64,000 bases of DNA from Digitaria exilis (GCA_015342445.1 JACEFO010001730.1:620001-684000), one strand, 5' to 3'. Positions 35,367 through 48,029 are shown, numbered from the stretch's first letter. Notes: generated from the sequence alone by a model not told the origin. A program made the numbers and translations.

Positions 35367-36721
35367 AGGCTGTAAAAGGAGCCATCGTTAGAAATAGCAC
35401 AATTTTGATGTCACCATTCACCAGCTGGAAGCATTTTTATTTAGATAATGACCAGCTGTGGATCAGAGGCTCGGAGCTGTAGTAGTCAAGTCGTTGTTCA
35501 TTCATTTGTAATTCAGAGAATTTATGCACTCGATTTGTAATTGGCGGGAATCGAGATCCACAAGCTACCACTAAGCAGTAAGATCGTTATCACTGTCTAA
35601 ATTTAATATCACTCCATCAATAACTCACAGCCAATGGCTAATTCAAATGAACAGCTGACGAGTAATGACCAATAGCTTGGACCTATTCCCACGGTATAGC
35701 TAGCGCCTACTGATAGTGGCTTAAACCATACACGAGTTTGATTTTGATTGCCATTTTGATGTAAACGCACTAATTGGATTCAAGCTAAGCAGTATCTCAG
35801 ATTCTTCCTGAATTCATGTACAGTAGAGGCAGAGGTTTTTATCACACAGTTCGTTACAGATTCAAACAGTAACTCGGATTCTCGCTGAAAGTTGTATGTA
35901 CCCAACTGAATGCAGGCGACGACCATTCCTGATTTCCTATCTCTTCAACTCCAAGCATGTAAAATACTGTACACGTTAACTTCGACCACTTTGATTCCCC
36001 TTTTCGGTGGTTTCTGTACGCTTCAGCTAGATATTTCTGAATTGGTTCATTGAAGAAGTCTATCTCGATCTAGACCCATACGCGGTGAACGGTGCCCGGC
36101 CGCGTGCTGACCGAGTGACCGATCAGCTGCACATCATTCAGGTACTGCTTCATTCAGTATTACCAAAAATAAACCAGGTTTGGCTGATCCTAACGCGGCT
36201 AAAACTAGACGTGCTAGCCTAATCTCAATCTTTTTGTTGGGCTACTAGTTTTGCTAGCCTGAAATGTCATACGACGACTGAGTTGGTTGTTAGCTGAAAG
36301 TGATATGCCTCCGGCCTAAAAATGTGTACGAGACAGAAAGGGTTGAGCAAACACTCTGAAACCTCTTATAGAAGCTTAGAGACTGCGCGTTACTGTAGGA
36401 GTTATCATAGTTCTTACAGGAATTAAGTTCTCATAATATACGTTGCCATTTAAGTAAGCCCAAGGGGGAGTACTGAAATTGTCTTTGCCAACCTTTTGAG
36501 GGTTCTAACCGGCCATGAGCTCGAACTTTGGTATCATTTTCCTGTGAAAAGTTTGATGAGCTCGTTCACTTTATCTTCCTTTGTGTCAATTTTTTTTTTG
36601 CGGAGTACCGTGGAAACATCTTGCACTCTGAAATTTATATGTATCATTTGTTCATTTCATATATACATGCACAGCACGTCTAACTTATTTTAGAGGCTAA
36701 AATTAAAATTACTAGATCTTC

Positions 36722-36865
36722 TTAGGCTGTGTTTAGATTGTAGGAAAAATATTGTAGCATTAGAAAAAACACTATAGCAATAACTGGGAAACGTGTTTTG
36801 TGAGGGAGGAATAGTGAAAAGTTGAAATGAATAGTGAAAAGTTGGAGAATATGAACAGGGCCTTA
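36722..36865. mobile_element. Tourist-like MITE, 138 bp, TTA duplication
   Basis: The element at 36725-36862 begins GGCTGTGTTTAG and ends in ATGAACAGGGCC, an imperfect inverted repeat. TTA lies at both borders (36722-36724, 36863-36865). AATAGTGAAAAGTTG occurs twice inside. Confidence 0.7.
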
Positions 36866-38112
36866 GCTTCTTTTGCTGGGAAAAAAAGAAGCCAGGCCAA
36901 CCTAGATAAAAGCAATTTGGCCCAATATACAGGAGGACGATCCAGTTAGCCATTTCGAGCCAAACTCAAGCATCCTTTTCTTTTTCTTTTTCTTTTTTGA
37001 GCTTACAAGCATATCCTTTTCTCAAGAACAAGAAAAACAACATAACCGGGCGTAATTCCGTACCAACCAACAGCGGCGCATCACCACTTAAAAAGCAGCG
37101 GCGCGTCAACGCAGCCTGGGACTGAGAGGGCTCTCAACGACATAGGCACAGACCCACATAGAACGTGTGTGCGCATGCCAATACGGGGTATAAACTATTC
37201 ACTATTTAGGGATTTTTCCTTTTAATTTAATGATTAAAAAAAAGATGCTGACCTTGCTGGGCCGCTCTAAGCCCAAGAGCAGGCCGAGCAGCCCAGCAGA
37301 GGTGTTGCTCGTCGACGCTTCCGTCTTCCTCGTGACGCCGCAGGAAGCGGACGCCCGCGACCGTGGATGCGCGCCTGGGCGACGGCGCTCACGATGGCGG
37401 CGCCCAACGGAGCGCCCGAGTCTCGCGGGCGCGTGGGGCCAAGCACGAGCGGCTTCTCCTCCTCCTCCTCGCCTACATATTTGGGAGAAGTTCCTCTTCC
37501 TCAGTATGAGCAGTACACTTTTCCTCTCCTCTCCGATCCACTCTCTCTGTTTCACTCTATTTCGATCCTGTCGAGGTTGGGGTCTTCGTTTGAGGGTGGT
37601 TGTGCGGTGTGGTGTGGCTGCTGCAGCGCCTGTGTGGTGCTGTGTAGCAGTCTGAGTTCTGTTCGGTGTCCGCTGTGGCCTGATGACTGGGTCCCCTGCT
37701 GTGCAGTGTTCGTCTTCTTCTCGGGTCGCAGCCGGTGACATTCCCCTCGGCATCGACGTCGGCTCAGTATCTCCGTCAACCTCCCGCCTTCGACGACTCG
37801 AACGTGAGCGGTGGAAGTTGGTTTTCTGGGACAGAACCTCGGTTCGCTGAGTTCACCTTCCCACGTAGTTGATCTATGTGCTGTTAGTTACCCGTTGGCT
37901 TTCTTGGTTGTTCAATTATTTTTTTTTCAATCTGCTAGTATTTATGCTCGGGTGTGATTGCACATTTGTTGGGCGGATTTAATACTCGATGATGATAAGC
38001 GGTGTAGTGAGGAATTAGTGTGCCAGTTCATAGAATTGATAGGCTTGTTCTTTGTCTAATGTTGATTCATTTCATCCTGACGGTTGGCTCTTCGAGGCCT
38101 CTGTTGTGAATT

Positions 38113-38245
38113 ACTAGTCTCTGTTTACTAGTTGCAGTCGCAGGAATTACTGAATTACTAGTCTCTGTTTACTAGTTACAGCTCCAGGAATTACTGAACT
38201 ACTAATGCTCCGTTTACTAGATGAAATCCCAGTAGTTACTAGGTT
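38113..38245. repeat. Tandem repeat, three units of about 44 bp
   Basis: Units start at 38113, 38157 and 38201. The first two share ACTAGTCTCTGTTTACTAGT and GGAATTACTGAA, and the third is more diverged. Further 'ttactag' motifs continue to about 38330. Confidence 0.85.
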
Positions 38246-39396
38246 ACTAAATTGCTAGTGCTATTACTAAATTATCTCTGATTACTAGTTGTAGTTATGT
38301 TAACTAGTAGTATTACTGGATTACTGAATCGTGAGGTGCCTGATTACAGAACCCCTCAGCACTTACGGTTGATTTGTTCCTGGTTAGTAATTGGCTGTAC
38401 TTTCAGTAATAGAGGCTAGATTCAATTTTAGATAAAAGAACTCGTTGAATTATGTGATTTTTGAGTAGAAGTGTCACACTAGTCAAGGATCTAAAACATC
38501 TTGGTGTTGGACGGCTATATAGAATAGCAACCCGCTGTCTGAGAGTAAAATATGAAAAGAATTTCTATATTCTTGTATTTTATCTACCTACTTCATCTAC
38601 TATATGTATTTATGGATTTTCATATGAATATGGATGGAATTGTAACATGTGTACGAGCATTGGAATTTATTCTGTTCATGTATGTAATATATGAACTTAT
38701 ATGTCATCTGAGGAATGTACTTGTTATTTATGAAATTGTTATTTACTTTATTATCTTTAATTATGAAAACATGTCTCTTATATCTGCAATATTACAACAT
38801 AAACAAGTAAATTAACCAAGTAGTAGAACATACCTTTACACAGTATGGGATGGATGTGCACATTCTACCTACCATATAGCCAACCTGAATATCTCTGATG
38901 CGTCCTGCTGGAACCATGCGTGCAGAATTGCAGGCCGCACGATCGTAGCATCACGTACTGCACGTACATATATACAACGTATATACCCTGTATACTTTAG
39001 ATTAGCTATATACATACGCGCGCTATGTATAAAGGACCCCTCGAAGCAGCAGTAAGCGCAACACCTGTTGCTAGTACAGACTGTACAGTAGCTTACCAGC
39101 TATATATACATCTACATGCATGTCCCACACACACTAGCTATACGGTATATGCGCACATATACACATGTGGCGAACTATAATGGTAGCTACTACTACGTAC
39201 AGTAGCTTACCAGCTACTACTAGTCAACTACATGCATGTCCCACACACACACTAGCTACGCGCATACACATGCGGCGTATGTTGCGCGCATGCCGCGCCA
39301 GTATATATATATCACGGCAAGCGTGTCAAGGGATGGGCCCATGTCGAGGCCGAGCGAGCGAGCGAGCTGTGCTCGTCGTGCTCGATCCGGCCGGTG

Positions 39397-40041
39397 TCAG
39401 ACGTAGGGCAGCGCGCAGCTGGCGGCGCGGGGCAGCCTGTCGCCGCCGCAGGCATCCCGGGTTGCGGCGGCGGTGGCGCCGCTGATGCTCCTCCTCCGGT
39501 GCTGGCCGCTCTTGCGCGCGATGTCGCGCATGGAGCTCGCGAGGGAGAGCTTGGGGTTGAGGCGGACGGTGGAGTTGAAGCGCTCGCACATGGCGGCGTG
39601 CGCCTCCACGGCGCGCGCCACGGTGAGCCCCGGCTCCCGCGCCCGCCGCTCGTCCACGGCCTCGGCGCACAGCCCGCACACCAGCTTCCCCTCGAACCGC
39701 TCCCTGACGCGGCCGATGTACGTGGGCGTGCACTCCTCCGCCATCCCGCAGCACTCGCACCCCACGCTCCGCACCTCCGACGACGTGACGCCGCCGCCGC
39801 CGCCGTCCACCGCCGCCGACGTGTCCCCTCCCTCCGACGAGCCCCACCGCTGCAGATCGATCGAGCAAACCACCACGTCCAGGTCAGTACGTAATTGTAT
39901 TGTACATTCTCACATGAATCGTCATGGACATGTATGTATATATATCTCGATCCGGCTATATCTAGCGCGGCAGGTGAAGAGCAGCGATCGATCGCTACGT
40001 ACCGTGGGGGTCTCGGTCTGCCTAGTTAGGCGCCACGGCAT
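39397..40041 (-). CDS. DUF1677 family protein
   Basis: The conserved part reads CECCGMAEECTPTYIGRVRERF, split here as CECCGMAEEC and TPTYIGRVRERF, then GKLVCGLCAEAV and a C-terminal helix ending in SSMRDIARKSG. This is the Cys-rich DUF1677 pattern of plants, whose function is unknown. The large exon is open from 39849 to the stop at 39397. No in-frame ATG lies between the upstream stop and the domain. I therefore propose a first exon at 40041-40003 (13 codons, MPWRLTRQTETPT), a 153-nt intron with donor GTACGT and acceptor CTGCAG, and exon 2 at 39849-39397, giving 163 residues. The alternative is a start inside the region near 39885 on a non-ATG codon. The TATA box at 40234-40241 suits either model. 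Confidence 0.75.
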
Positions 40042-40233
40042 TACGGCGGAAGATCGATCTCCCGAAGCTTCTTTCACCAAACCAAGTGTTCCACGGTCTG
40101 CTACCGTGCCAGGTAGTTAGGATGGCCGCGATCGGTCGTCACTTCTGCACACGGGCAACTACTTGCACTGTTGCACGCACGGGCTGGCCGGCTAGCTAGC
40201 TGTGGGTGGCGACGCCTCTCCCCGGGAGGGGCC

Positions 40234-40241
40234 TATTTATA
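40234..40241 (-). promoter_or_regulatory. TATA box of the DUF1677 gene
   Basis: The minus strand reads TATAAATA, a perfect plant TATA box, inside GC-rich sequence. Transcription would start near 40205, leaving a leader of about 165 nt before the proposed ATG at 40041. Confidence 0.7.
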
Positions 40242-43200
40242 GGCGAGGCGCTGCGGCGGCGGTAGGGGGTTGGTTCCGCTGCCGCCCACAGCATCGCAGG
40301 CAGATCCATCCCCTGGAAAGCGGAGATCCTGTGCTCGGGCGCGTGCGGCGCAAAAGGGGAGGACGAACCTCTCCATCTCATCTCTCCCCTGAGGTGATAG
40401 AGCGAGGATCCAGCAACTTGGCCAGGCAATGGTTACCGGAAAAGCGTACATCTCTTTTCCACGGGAGCAAAATATCCTGTTCAACCTGCTAGATAGCTAT
40501 CTGCCTAGTATCTCCCTCTCTCTGCTAGGTGCTAGCTTAATTAGCTCTCCGTTCGTCGTCGTCTGACAGGGGTTAAAAAGTGCAAGGTGGACACATTGTG
40601 CTAGATCTTTTCGATCGAGCTCGGGCTGACTGATCAGCTAGCACACACTTGGTCTTGGAACTTGGAAGCTGTTGGCTTCAATCTCTGTCTCGTCGGTTGC
40701 GGCCACTGTTTAGTGGAGTAAACCTCAGGCTAGACGCCAATCCACTGCCGTTCTTTGTGCGCATCATTCACCTCGGATTTTGATGATTAATCCGCAGAGT
40801 CCATTCTTAATCGTGAGGTTTTAAGAGGTTTTCTTATTAATCCTGCCATTTGCAGGAACGGCGGATGCGTGGATCGAGTAGCAGCCGGTTGTCGAGATCG
40901 CGCGCCTGTGAGCGCCTCACGGGATGCGCATCGGCGGCGGGGTCTTGCCATGACAGAACTCCATGGCCTAACCTCATCTCCCGCAGGACGATGAGCACCT
41001 TTTTCCCTGCCCAGTTTCTTTTCCTTTTCCTTTTTTGATCACTCTGTCAGTCTGTCGTCCTCACTCATCTGTGCTAGTGCTACACTGTTACTGTGCCGAG
41101 ATCAGACGAGACGAGACGAAGCAATTCGCCGCCCGCAACCAGGGTGACCTACGATCGCTACCCAAATAGAGCATGCAACGCAGGAGATGATCGATCCCCC
41201 ATCGAGTGGAGCTCTGAGCTACTGTCTCTCCTGCAACTGGTAGCAACACAGTAGCAGATGATTGTCAATGATTATTTCCTGGAAGTACGTGGTGCACCCA
41301 TCATGCATGCATGATGAGTGCTTGTTTTTATGCAGATCACGCTATCCAGCAAAGAGCAACAGGGAAAGCATACGCATCTACAGCCACAAACAACATCTGT
41401 CCTTGGGGATCACATGGCAAGGCATGAGAAATGAGAAAAACACGAGCAAACACAGAGCACACGGGAAGCTACTAGCTGTACATGCACGGAGCGCCAAGCC
41501 ACGCCAACCATTGTTTGATGAGATCGTCATAGCAATTCTTATATGAAAGGATTTAGTTGTTCACATCTCTAAAGTGCTATGTTTTTACACTCCTAGCAGC
41601 TATAGTTACTTATAACACCCTGCCCATTTTATACACCAACTCAAATTCTCATTGTTGGACTTCGATTAAATTCAATATTTCAAATAACTAACCGTAGAAA
41701 GTGTGACTTCCATTAGAGAGATTAGTGATTCTCTGAATTATTTTTAGCTGGGAAAAATATGTCTTAGTCATTAGTCGTCATTACCTTATAAAAAATGCCA
41801 GGTAGTACTTCTATAAACATTTACAGAAGTTTTGATGTAGTTAAACGGCCATTTTGCATATGTGTTGAACGTTTGCTCGTACTTATATTATTTGAAAAGA
41901 ATGAAAATGTACATCGCTCCTCAATACCACGGAGAGGGAAAAAATTCGAAGGGAGTGATAGGCTGGTAAAGATTCGTAGATGTCGCGCTGATCTCTTGTG
42001 TCTATCAAGCACTCATCGCTGTGGGCGGGAAACAACAAAATGACTTCATGGAGATGTTGCTTGCAGACAGTAGCGAATCTAGACATACATTTTATGAGGG
42101 GTTTGTTTAGTTCATCTTCAACCTCTAGCTCCTTCTCATAGGCTTGAATGGTTATAATCTTATTGGGTGGGGTGTTGGGGGGGGGGGGGCTTAGGAGGGG
42201 CTCCAAGCTTTTACCAAGAGTAGCAGGGGCTTGAGCCCCAGCGCTAAAATCGCCACTGCTTGCAGAGGTGCAGTACATAACATTCTAGTTTGACGTTTCT
42301 GTAACAAATTTAAGCTGTTGGAAAAATTATAAGGCATGGATGTTCTTATGGGTGATCACTGATCAGTCCATTACTTTACCAATAGCTTCGCAATTCCTTG
42401 ACCTTGATGACGCATGACTACTGTAGTTGGCAATTTATATGATATAACATATTTTAAATGTAGAAATTATAATTGTGTGCCTGAATATAAAAACAACTCT
42501 GCTTTTCATAACCTTCCTTGTTTGTTCGATTTTTATATATCTTTAGCTAAGACCTTGATAATTATCTTGTGGTTTGGGATTTTGTGCGTGACAATCAGAC
42601 TACAATAGAGTTGTAAACGGAATAAACAGAAAACATGCCACGCAAACATATAAACATAGATGAACGAAAAGCAAAACCACTTCTAATAAAGCTTCTTGTG
42701 CACCGCCCATGGTATCACCACAGTTCTATAAACTAGCTGTCCTAGGCTTCTTGCAAGTACACAAGCACATGACAAAAGTGAATAAGATTGCATCGAATCT
42801 TAATGGTCCTAGTAGTTTTGCCCTAGAATCCCTATAGCTATAAAGAGCATGAGAAAAGTGTTCAGGATTGTGTTACACCAATGATCATGATAAAAGTGGC
42901 CAACTTTAGATTCCATGAGGTAGGAGAATGTAATCTCCGTACAAAATTTCTTTTAAAATACAGTCATGTTAGCCTAATAACCAATTTCTTTTGACATACT
43001 CTTCATGCTTGTGAAAAAATGTTAATTTTTCATGTACCTATGTCATAAATAGGCACCACTAGCTACGCAACATGTGTGGACATATGTAGTTTTTGCATTG
43101 TTTGGTCGTACAATTCATAATAAAAGTGTAGGAGAAGACTCACGAGATGTACTTGGTGACAGATGTAGTGCTCTTTACACTAACTTTTGTGTCACTTTAT

Positions 43201-46200
43201 TTGTAGTGTCATGAGATATGTTCTGTTCCGCCCACCTACCATGATGCTACTACAACTCTAGGTAGAAAAAAACCGCTGTCAGCTCAGTTCAACCTCTTAA
43301 CCAGCTCAGTTCAACCTCTATTAACAGAATACTCATAAAACCACCGAGATAATTCACTACCGGGCCATTTCTGCTGGGCCGCAAGTAGCGCCTAATATTA
43401 CGTGGGCCTTTAGTTCCTAAACGCATATCACAATCCAAATATTATTATGGGCCAAACTTTGGCGTATTTTGCAACATAAGAGTTAGAAACGCCTTTCTGC
43501 GCCAAAATTTCTTCTCGTCTCCATGAAAAAAAAAACAGTGGAAACCGCTTCCGCTTTGAAAATCACGATGAACTGAGCTATGAAACTGCTGGCGCGCAGC
43601 CTTCTTAGAGTAACCGTGGCCGGTTTTCAGGCTTCGCTCGGTCGGTTTCGTGTTCCCCCCACAGAGAATTCAGGGGCGGCGGCATACAGGCCGTATGCAT
43701 TCACGCACTCAGGCAGGTCTCGCTCTCGGTTCAGTTCAGTGAACACGTCGCTGGTGTCTTGGGTACGCAAGGCACGGGACGGTTAAAAGGCGTCACGGAC
43801 GCGCGCGCGCGGCACGGGAAAGCCGCCGCCGCCGCGGCGCGCGACGCGAAGGGATGGCCTGGCTGTGGCTGGAGTGGCCTGGTTGCAGCTCGCGCTCGCG
43901 CCCTAGCTAGCTGCTAGGCGGCGCCGGACGCGTGCGTAGCTCATGGGGTTCTCGCCGTGCAGGGGCAGGGGCAGGGTGCTTCGAGCCTTCCATTGGCCCC
44001 CACCGCCACGGTCAAGTCATCACGTGCCCCGCACGTCCATTTCCGGGGCCGGCTCTTGGCCGCACCTGCGTTCGATTCCGCCGCGGCCTGTCTCGATCTG
44101 AGCCTGACTGTGCGGGTGAGATAGAGGAACACGTAGGGAAAGAAAAAAAGCTTGGCTTGCGTACGTCGCGTGCCGGCCGCCGCTGCCGACCCGCCGTCTC
44201 CCAAGCCAAGGGCGCCGCGGTTGGCTCCCATATATGCATGTGGCCCCTCGTTCCGGCCAGGCCCTGCTGGTGCCTTCGATCGGCTATATTCATCACAGGC
44301 TCGATGCCTCCATCTTTCGCCGCTGTGTGACCAAACGTCTGGTGTCAACATCAGCCATCTTCCAACTTGCGCAGCTGGAAACGAGAAACCCGGCCGTGGT
44401 GCTCCCCGGCCTTCCAATGCTCCTATTATATGGAGTAGTCCTATATATACCAGTGCTGACTAAATTCGGGTCATGCGGAATGACTCGTAACCTGCGCGTA
44501 GCTGTCTACCTCCATGACCTGTTTATTTGTTGCATACAGCTATCGTTGTACCTGCATGGCAACGATGGGCATCTCCGAAAAATCACATAGGCAGACTTGC
44601 TGTACCAACTTCAATTCTTCATCCAACTATCTGAACCCTGATTAAATGGTGGCATCAAACCAAACCGCTGCTGAAATTAAGCTCTGGTCATACAGTCAGC
44701 ACCCACCCACGCACTCTCAACATGAGTCATCAGTTTCCAGAAACAGATGTTGCTGCACCTATGCCCTACATGGTGCATACTTACAACTGTCCTGATAGTG
44801 AAGTCAGTAGCCGTATTCTAGCTAGCACACGAAGGTATCCAGCACACTAGTACTCCTCGCTAGGTTTCTCCGCTTATACGACAAGTAGCGAGCAGTTTTT
44901 TCCAAACGTGTACCGGGTGTACAACCACGCCGTGTCAGACCATATTTACGAGCTACCTAACGGACGTACTAGTAAGATGGCCAACGCAGGCGAACATGGC
45001 TCGCAAGTGTCTCCGTTCTTTCTCCTTGTATATTTATCTCGAACTGAACAAAGGCAAAGCATTTCACCATAAAAGCATGGTAGAGTACTAGTAGAGTGAT
45101 GAGTGGCTTTGCTTCAGGCGAAATCTATCAGACGTCGATCCCTCGGCGTCAGGACATGCATGTCCTGGGCGGCCGCCTCTTTGTGTCGCGGTCACGTGAC
45201 ATTTACAGGTGGGGGCTCTGCGTACAAGTGTCAGGCCTTAGGCAAAGCAGGTATGGAACACATCGTCATCGCGTCGAGGGGATACAGGCAAATGTAGCTA
45301 GCACCCATCCAATAGGTAATTCGAAGCTTTCGGTGGTCAGGTACGTACCGGTTTGATCACCCCTCCAAAAATGGGCCCAAACGAGGAGGATCAATCCAAC
45401 AGAGCCCGACCAAAACTTTTTACAGCGAAGTGGTTGGAATTGGAATTGGATCCAATGCTCCTCTCTGGTGGCCTGCAACCATATCCAATCCCCCACATGG
45501 GACAATAGCACGCTGCTATTTACCGCATATATGATTCTAAAAAAAAATAAAACCACATACATGCAGCTGGCTGGCATGTGGGTCCTAGCGAAATGCCGAC
45601 AGTCACAGTGTCGGTGTGCTGATTTTTGTGAAAGAAAGGCTGAGCAATCTGTGTACTACTGGGCAAAGGGAAGGAAGAACTTGACCATTCAGCATGAGAT
45701 GTGTTCTGCCTCGTGCAAGATTCTGATGATCATGTGCGCCTTTTTAAACCTGGCCAGACAAGAGTGTTCCGTACTTTGGTTCGGCTGCACACACCACACT
45801 TGTGAATTGTGACAATTTGTGCGCACCTTATCATACACATACCACCGACCGGTTCACCGGCGCGAGCGAATCATCTTGCTCGCCGAAATGCAGACAAGAT
45901 TGGGATTCACATAAACAAGTCGGAGTCTCACGCTAGCTTTGGAGCTTGAACTTAAAACTGCTTGTTTACCCTTCCTCTAGGAGCTCTGCATTATACAAAT
46001 CAAAAGATGCTAAGAAAGAGAAAAAAAAAAAGAGGCTAAGAAATTAACTCCCTAGAATTATTTTCTAAGGGGTCAGAAACTCAAAATCCGAGAAGAGTCT
46101 AAAAACCTCAAAAAAGCTGACAAATGCAAGAGAAACAAAAATAAGGGTTCAAAAAAAACCTGGCAGATAATTAAAAACCGGAGAAAAACCTCCTAGAAAA

Positions 46201-46276
46201 GATCAGTTTTAGGTTTCGCTGCATTATTCCTGGGCTATTGGATCAACTCTAGAGCAAAGCAAAAGGACGACGGCGT
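40242..46276. other. Gene-poor region, about 6 kb
   Basis: AT-rich sequence is interrupted by a GC-rich island at about 43580-44420. Frames in the island overlap on both strands and show no domain. A 13-base G run lies at 42177-42189. Parts of 41600-43200 look like old transposon sequence, but I found no ends. The last few hundred bases are the 3' flank of the GATA gene. Confidence 0.4.
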
Positions 46277-47783
46277 CTAGATGAGCTGACGGAAGTCCGG
46301 CCCTATGCGGTTGTGGATCAAGAAGTCGTCGCCGATGAGCGGCGCCGCCGGCCCGTCGAACAGCAGCGGGCTGGGCGCGTGCATTAGCCCGCCGCCGCCG
46401 GTGGCACCCCCGGGGCCGACGTGCCCCAGCGCCTGCTGCGGCTGGTACTGGTGGTGCGGGTGCACCTCCTTCTGGCGGCGCAGCTCCATCACCTTGCGGT
46501 GGGAGTTGGAGTGCTTCGACACCACGAACGTCGGGCTCGCCGCCGGGCGGTACTCCGGCACGAGGCGGCCGGACTTGTACCGGACGCCGCACGCGTTGCA
46601 CAGCGTCTTGGGGCCCAGGGGCCCCGTCCTCCACTGCGGCGTCTTGTCGGTCTCGCAGTGCAGGCACCTCCTCCCCTCCCCGGCCGACGACCCCGCCGCG
46701 GCCGCCAGCGCGGCGGCGTTCTGCGCCGGGGTCGTCGGCGCTTCCTTCTTCTTGTTGCTGGGCTTCGACGGTCTCTTGGCCGGGAACGCCGGCGCCGCGG
46801 TGCCGGACTCGGACGGCGAGATGGCGGCCGGGGACGGCGGCGACACGGGAGGGGACGGGAGAACGAGCAGGCGGGAGGCCCAGCTGCACGGCGCGATGCG
46901 GGAGCGCTTGCTGCGCGCCTTGCCTGGCACGGGCGCCTCCGGCGGCAGCACGCCGGCGCCAACGGGCTGCGCCGCAGCGGCCGCAGGAACCGGGGCGGCG
47001 GCCGTGCCGGTGGTGGCAGCGGCGGCCGGCGGGATGCCAGTGATGAGCTGCAGCTTCTTGAGGTCCTCGGTTGGGAAGTTGTCCTCGCCCATGTAGTTGG
47101 ATAGCCATTCCAGCTCCGCCAATTGGTCGTACTGCGCAGAGATTCAGAGCAAGAAAACAAGTCAGCAATGGCGCCGCTTAAAGTCATTGAATCAGTGCCG
47201 AACTATTCCCGGGGTCTGCAGTCTGCAGATAGAGTGCGGCGAGCGTCTGCTATCTTTGGCTGCATGTTCCATCAGTTACTATTCACGGCACGGCACGGGA
47301 CGGGACGTTTTCCCCCAACCAAGGAGAAATTTAATGAGTGCCGGTGATAGTTGAACGGGTTATCGAACCCGTTAATTCTTCGAAGAAATCGCGGAAACAT
47401 TCGAGCAATTCATCGGAATTCATGCGAAAACTCGCGACATTCAAGAACAGAGGCGAGAAATTTACCGGCTCGCACAGCCCGCCGGAGAAGTCCCCGTCGC
47501 CGAGAACGGAGAGGGAGTTGCTGCCGCTGTCCAGCGCCGTCACCGTCGACGAGTCATTCGACGTGTTCCCGGCGATGCCTTCCTCGCAGCCACCGCCGCC
47601 GTTGCCGGCGGTGGCGCCACACGCCCCTGCCTTACTACCCTCCCCCTCTGCCTCCTCCACCACCGCCTCCTGCACCTCCTCTTCCTCCTCGTCGCACGGC
47701 AGGTCGAGGAGGTCGTCGACGAGGAAGAGGTCCGCCTCCTTCTTGACCCTCCCGCCGCCGGCGCACTCGACCGGCACCTCCAT
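46277..47783 (-). CDS. GATA-type zinc-finger transcription factor (class A)
   Basis: Two exons, 47783-47466 and 47131-46277, joined in phase 0, give 390 residues. The single zinc finger is C262-X2-C265-X18-C284-X2-C287 (CLHCETDKTPQWRTGPLGPK, then TLCNACGVRYKSGRLVPEYR). The 18-residue loop and the QWRTGP/LCNACG motifs define the plant class A (subfamily I) GATA factors that bind GATA sites. The N-terminal exon is acidic (DLLDLPCDEEEEE). A basic patch KARSKRSR (about 178-185) may serve nuclear import. The finger is followed by the usual SPTFVVSKHSNSHRKVMELRRQ tail. The intron (47132-47465) has consensus GTAAAT/CAG ends. An hAT element lies about 250 bp upstream of the start. Which GATA family member this is cannot be decided here. 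Confidence 0.95.
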
Positions 47784-47877
47784 TCACCGCAGAGAATTCG
47801 TCTTTTGTTTCCTTCTTCCTCTCCTTCCCCTCCGCTTATTCCGTCTGATTTTTTCTTCGAGAGGCGGACGGAAATAA

Positions 47878-47896
47878 CGAGAGAGAGAGAGAGAGT
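47878..47896. repeat. GA microsatellite in the GATA gene leader
   Basis: A short AG/GA run of about nine dinucleotides lies about 100 bp upstream of the GATA start codon. GA/CT repeats are frequent in leaders of plant genes. Confidence 0.8.
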
Positions 47897-48029
47897 AGGG
47901 TTTAATTGGGACGCGTCCGTGGCGTTGGAGAGCGGAGTGGAGGAGGACGACGAGGGAGGTCAGCAGAGATGAACGATTCTTGAGGAGTAAATAAAGCCAC
48001 AGCCGTCCACAGCCACTCCCTCCCCCTGG

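Larger units (their letters stand above)
29313..35371 (+). mobile_element. Non-autonomous (gag-only) LTR retrotransposon with AGGCT duplication
   Basis: The element spans 29318-35366 (6049 bp) and is flanked by AGGCT at 29313-29317 and 35367-35371. The LTRs start TGTTGGGTACC and end GCACCGACA. The sequence directly inside the 5' LTR, GTTGGCGCGCCAGGTAGGGG (30378-30397), is the likely primer-binding site. The purine-rich GGAGGCTCGAGGG (34291-34303) precedes the 3' LTR. The internal region (3930 bp) encodes gag-like frames only. No protease, reverse transcriptase, RNase H or integrase motif is present, so movement would need proteins from another element. By eye the LTRs differ at 7 substitutions and one 1-bp indel, pointing to a recent insertion. 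Assignment to a Ty3/gypsy relative rests on gag resemblance and is less certain. Confidence 0.93.
35372..39396. other. Intergenic region with small repeats
   Basis: This holds a fragment of an inverted-repeat element (36396-36449), a MITE (36725-36862), a GC-rich patch with overlapping ORFs on both strands (37230-37750), a 44-bp tandem repeat (38113-38245) and a duplicated segment near 39083-39260. None of the ORFs shows a recognisable domain. The GC-rich patch could be an unannotated first exon or leader, but I could not extend it by splicing. Confidence 0.4.

Noticed and set aside
37202..37753. 183-codon minus ORF and 141-codon plus ORF
   Set aside because: They overlap on opposite strands, consist of Pro/Arg/Cys-rich composition and could not be extended by splicing.
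46489..47187. Long alternative frames (263, 232, 227 codons) over the GATA gene
   Set aside because: They are antisense or off-frame shadows in Ala/Pro-rich, GC-rich coding sequence.
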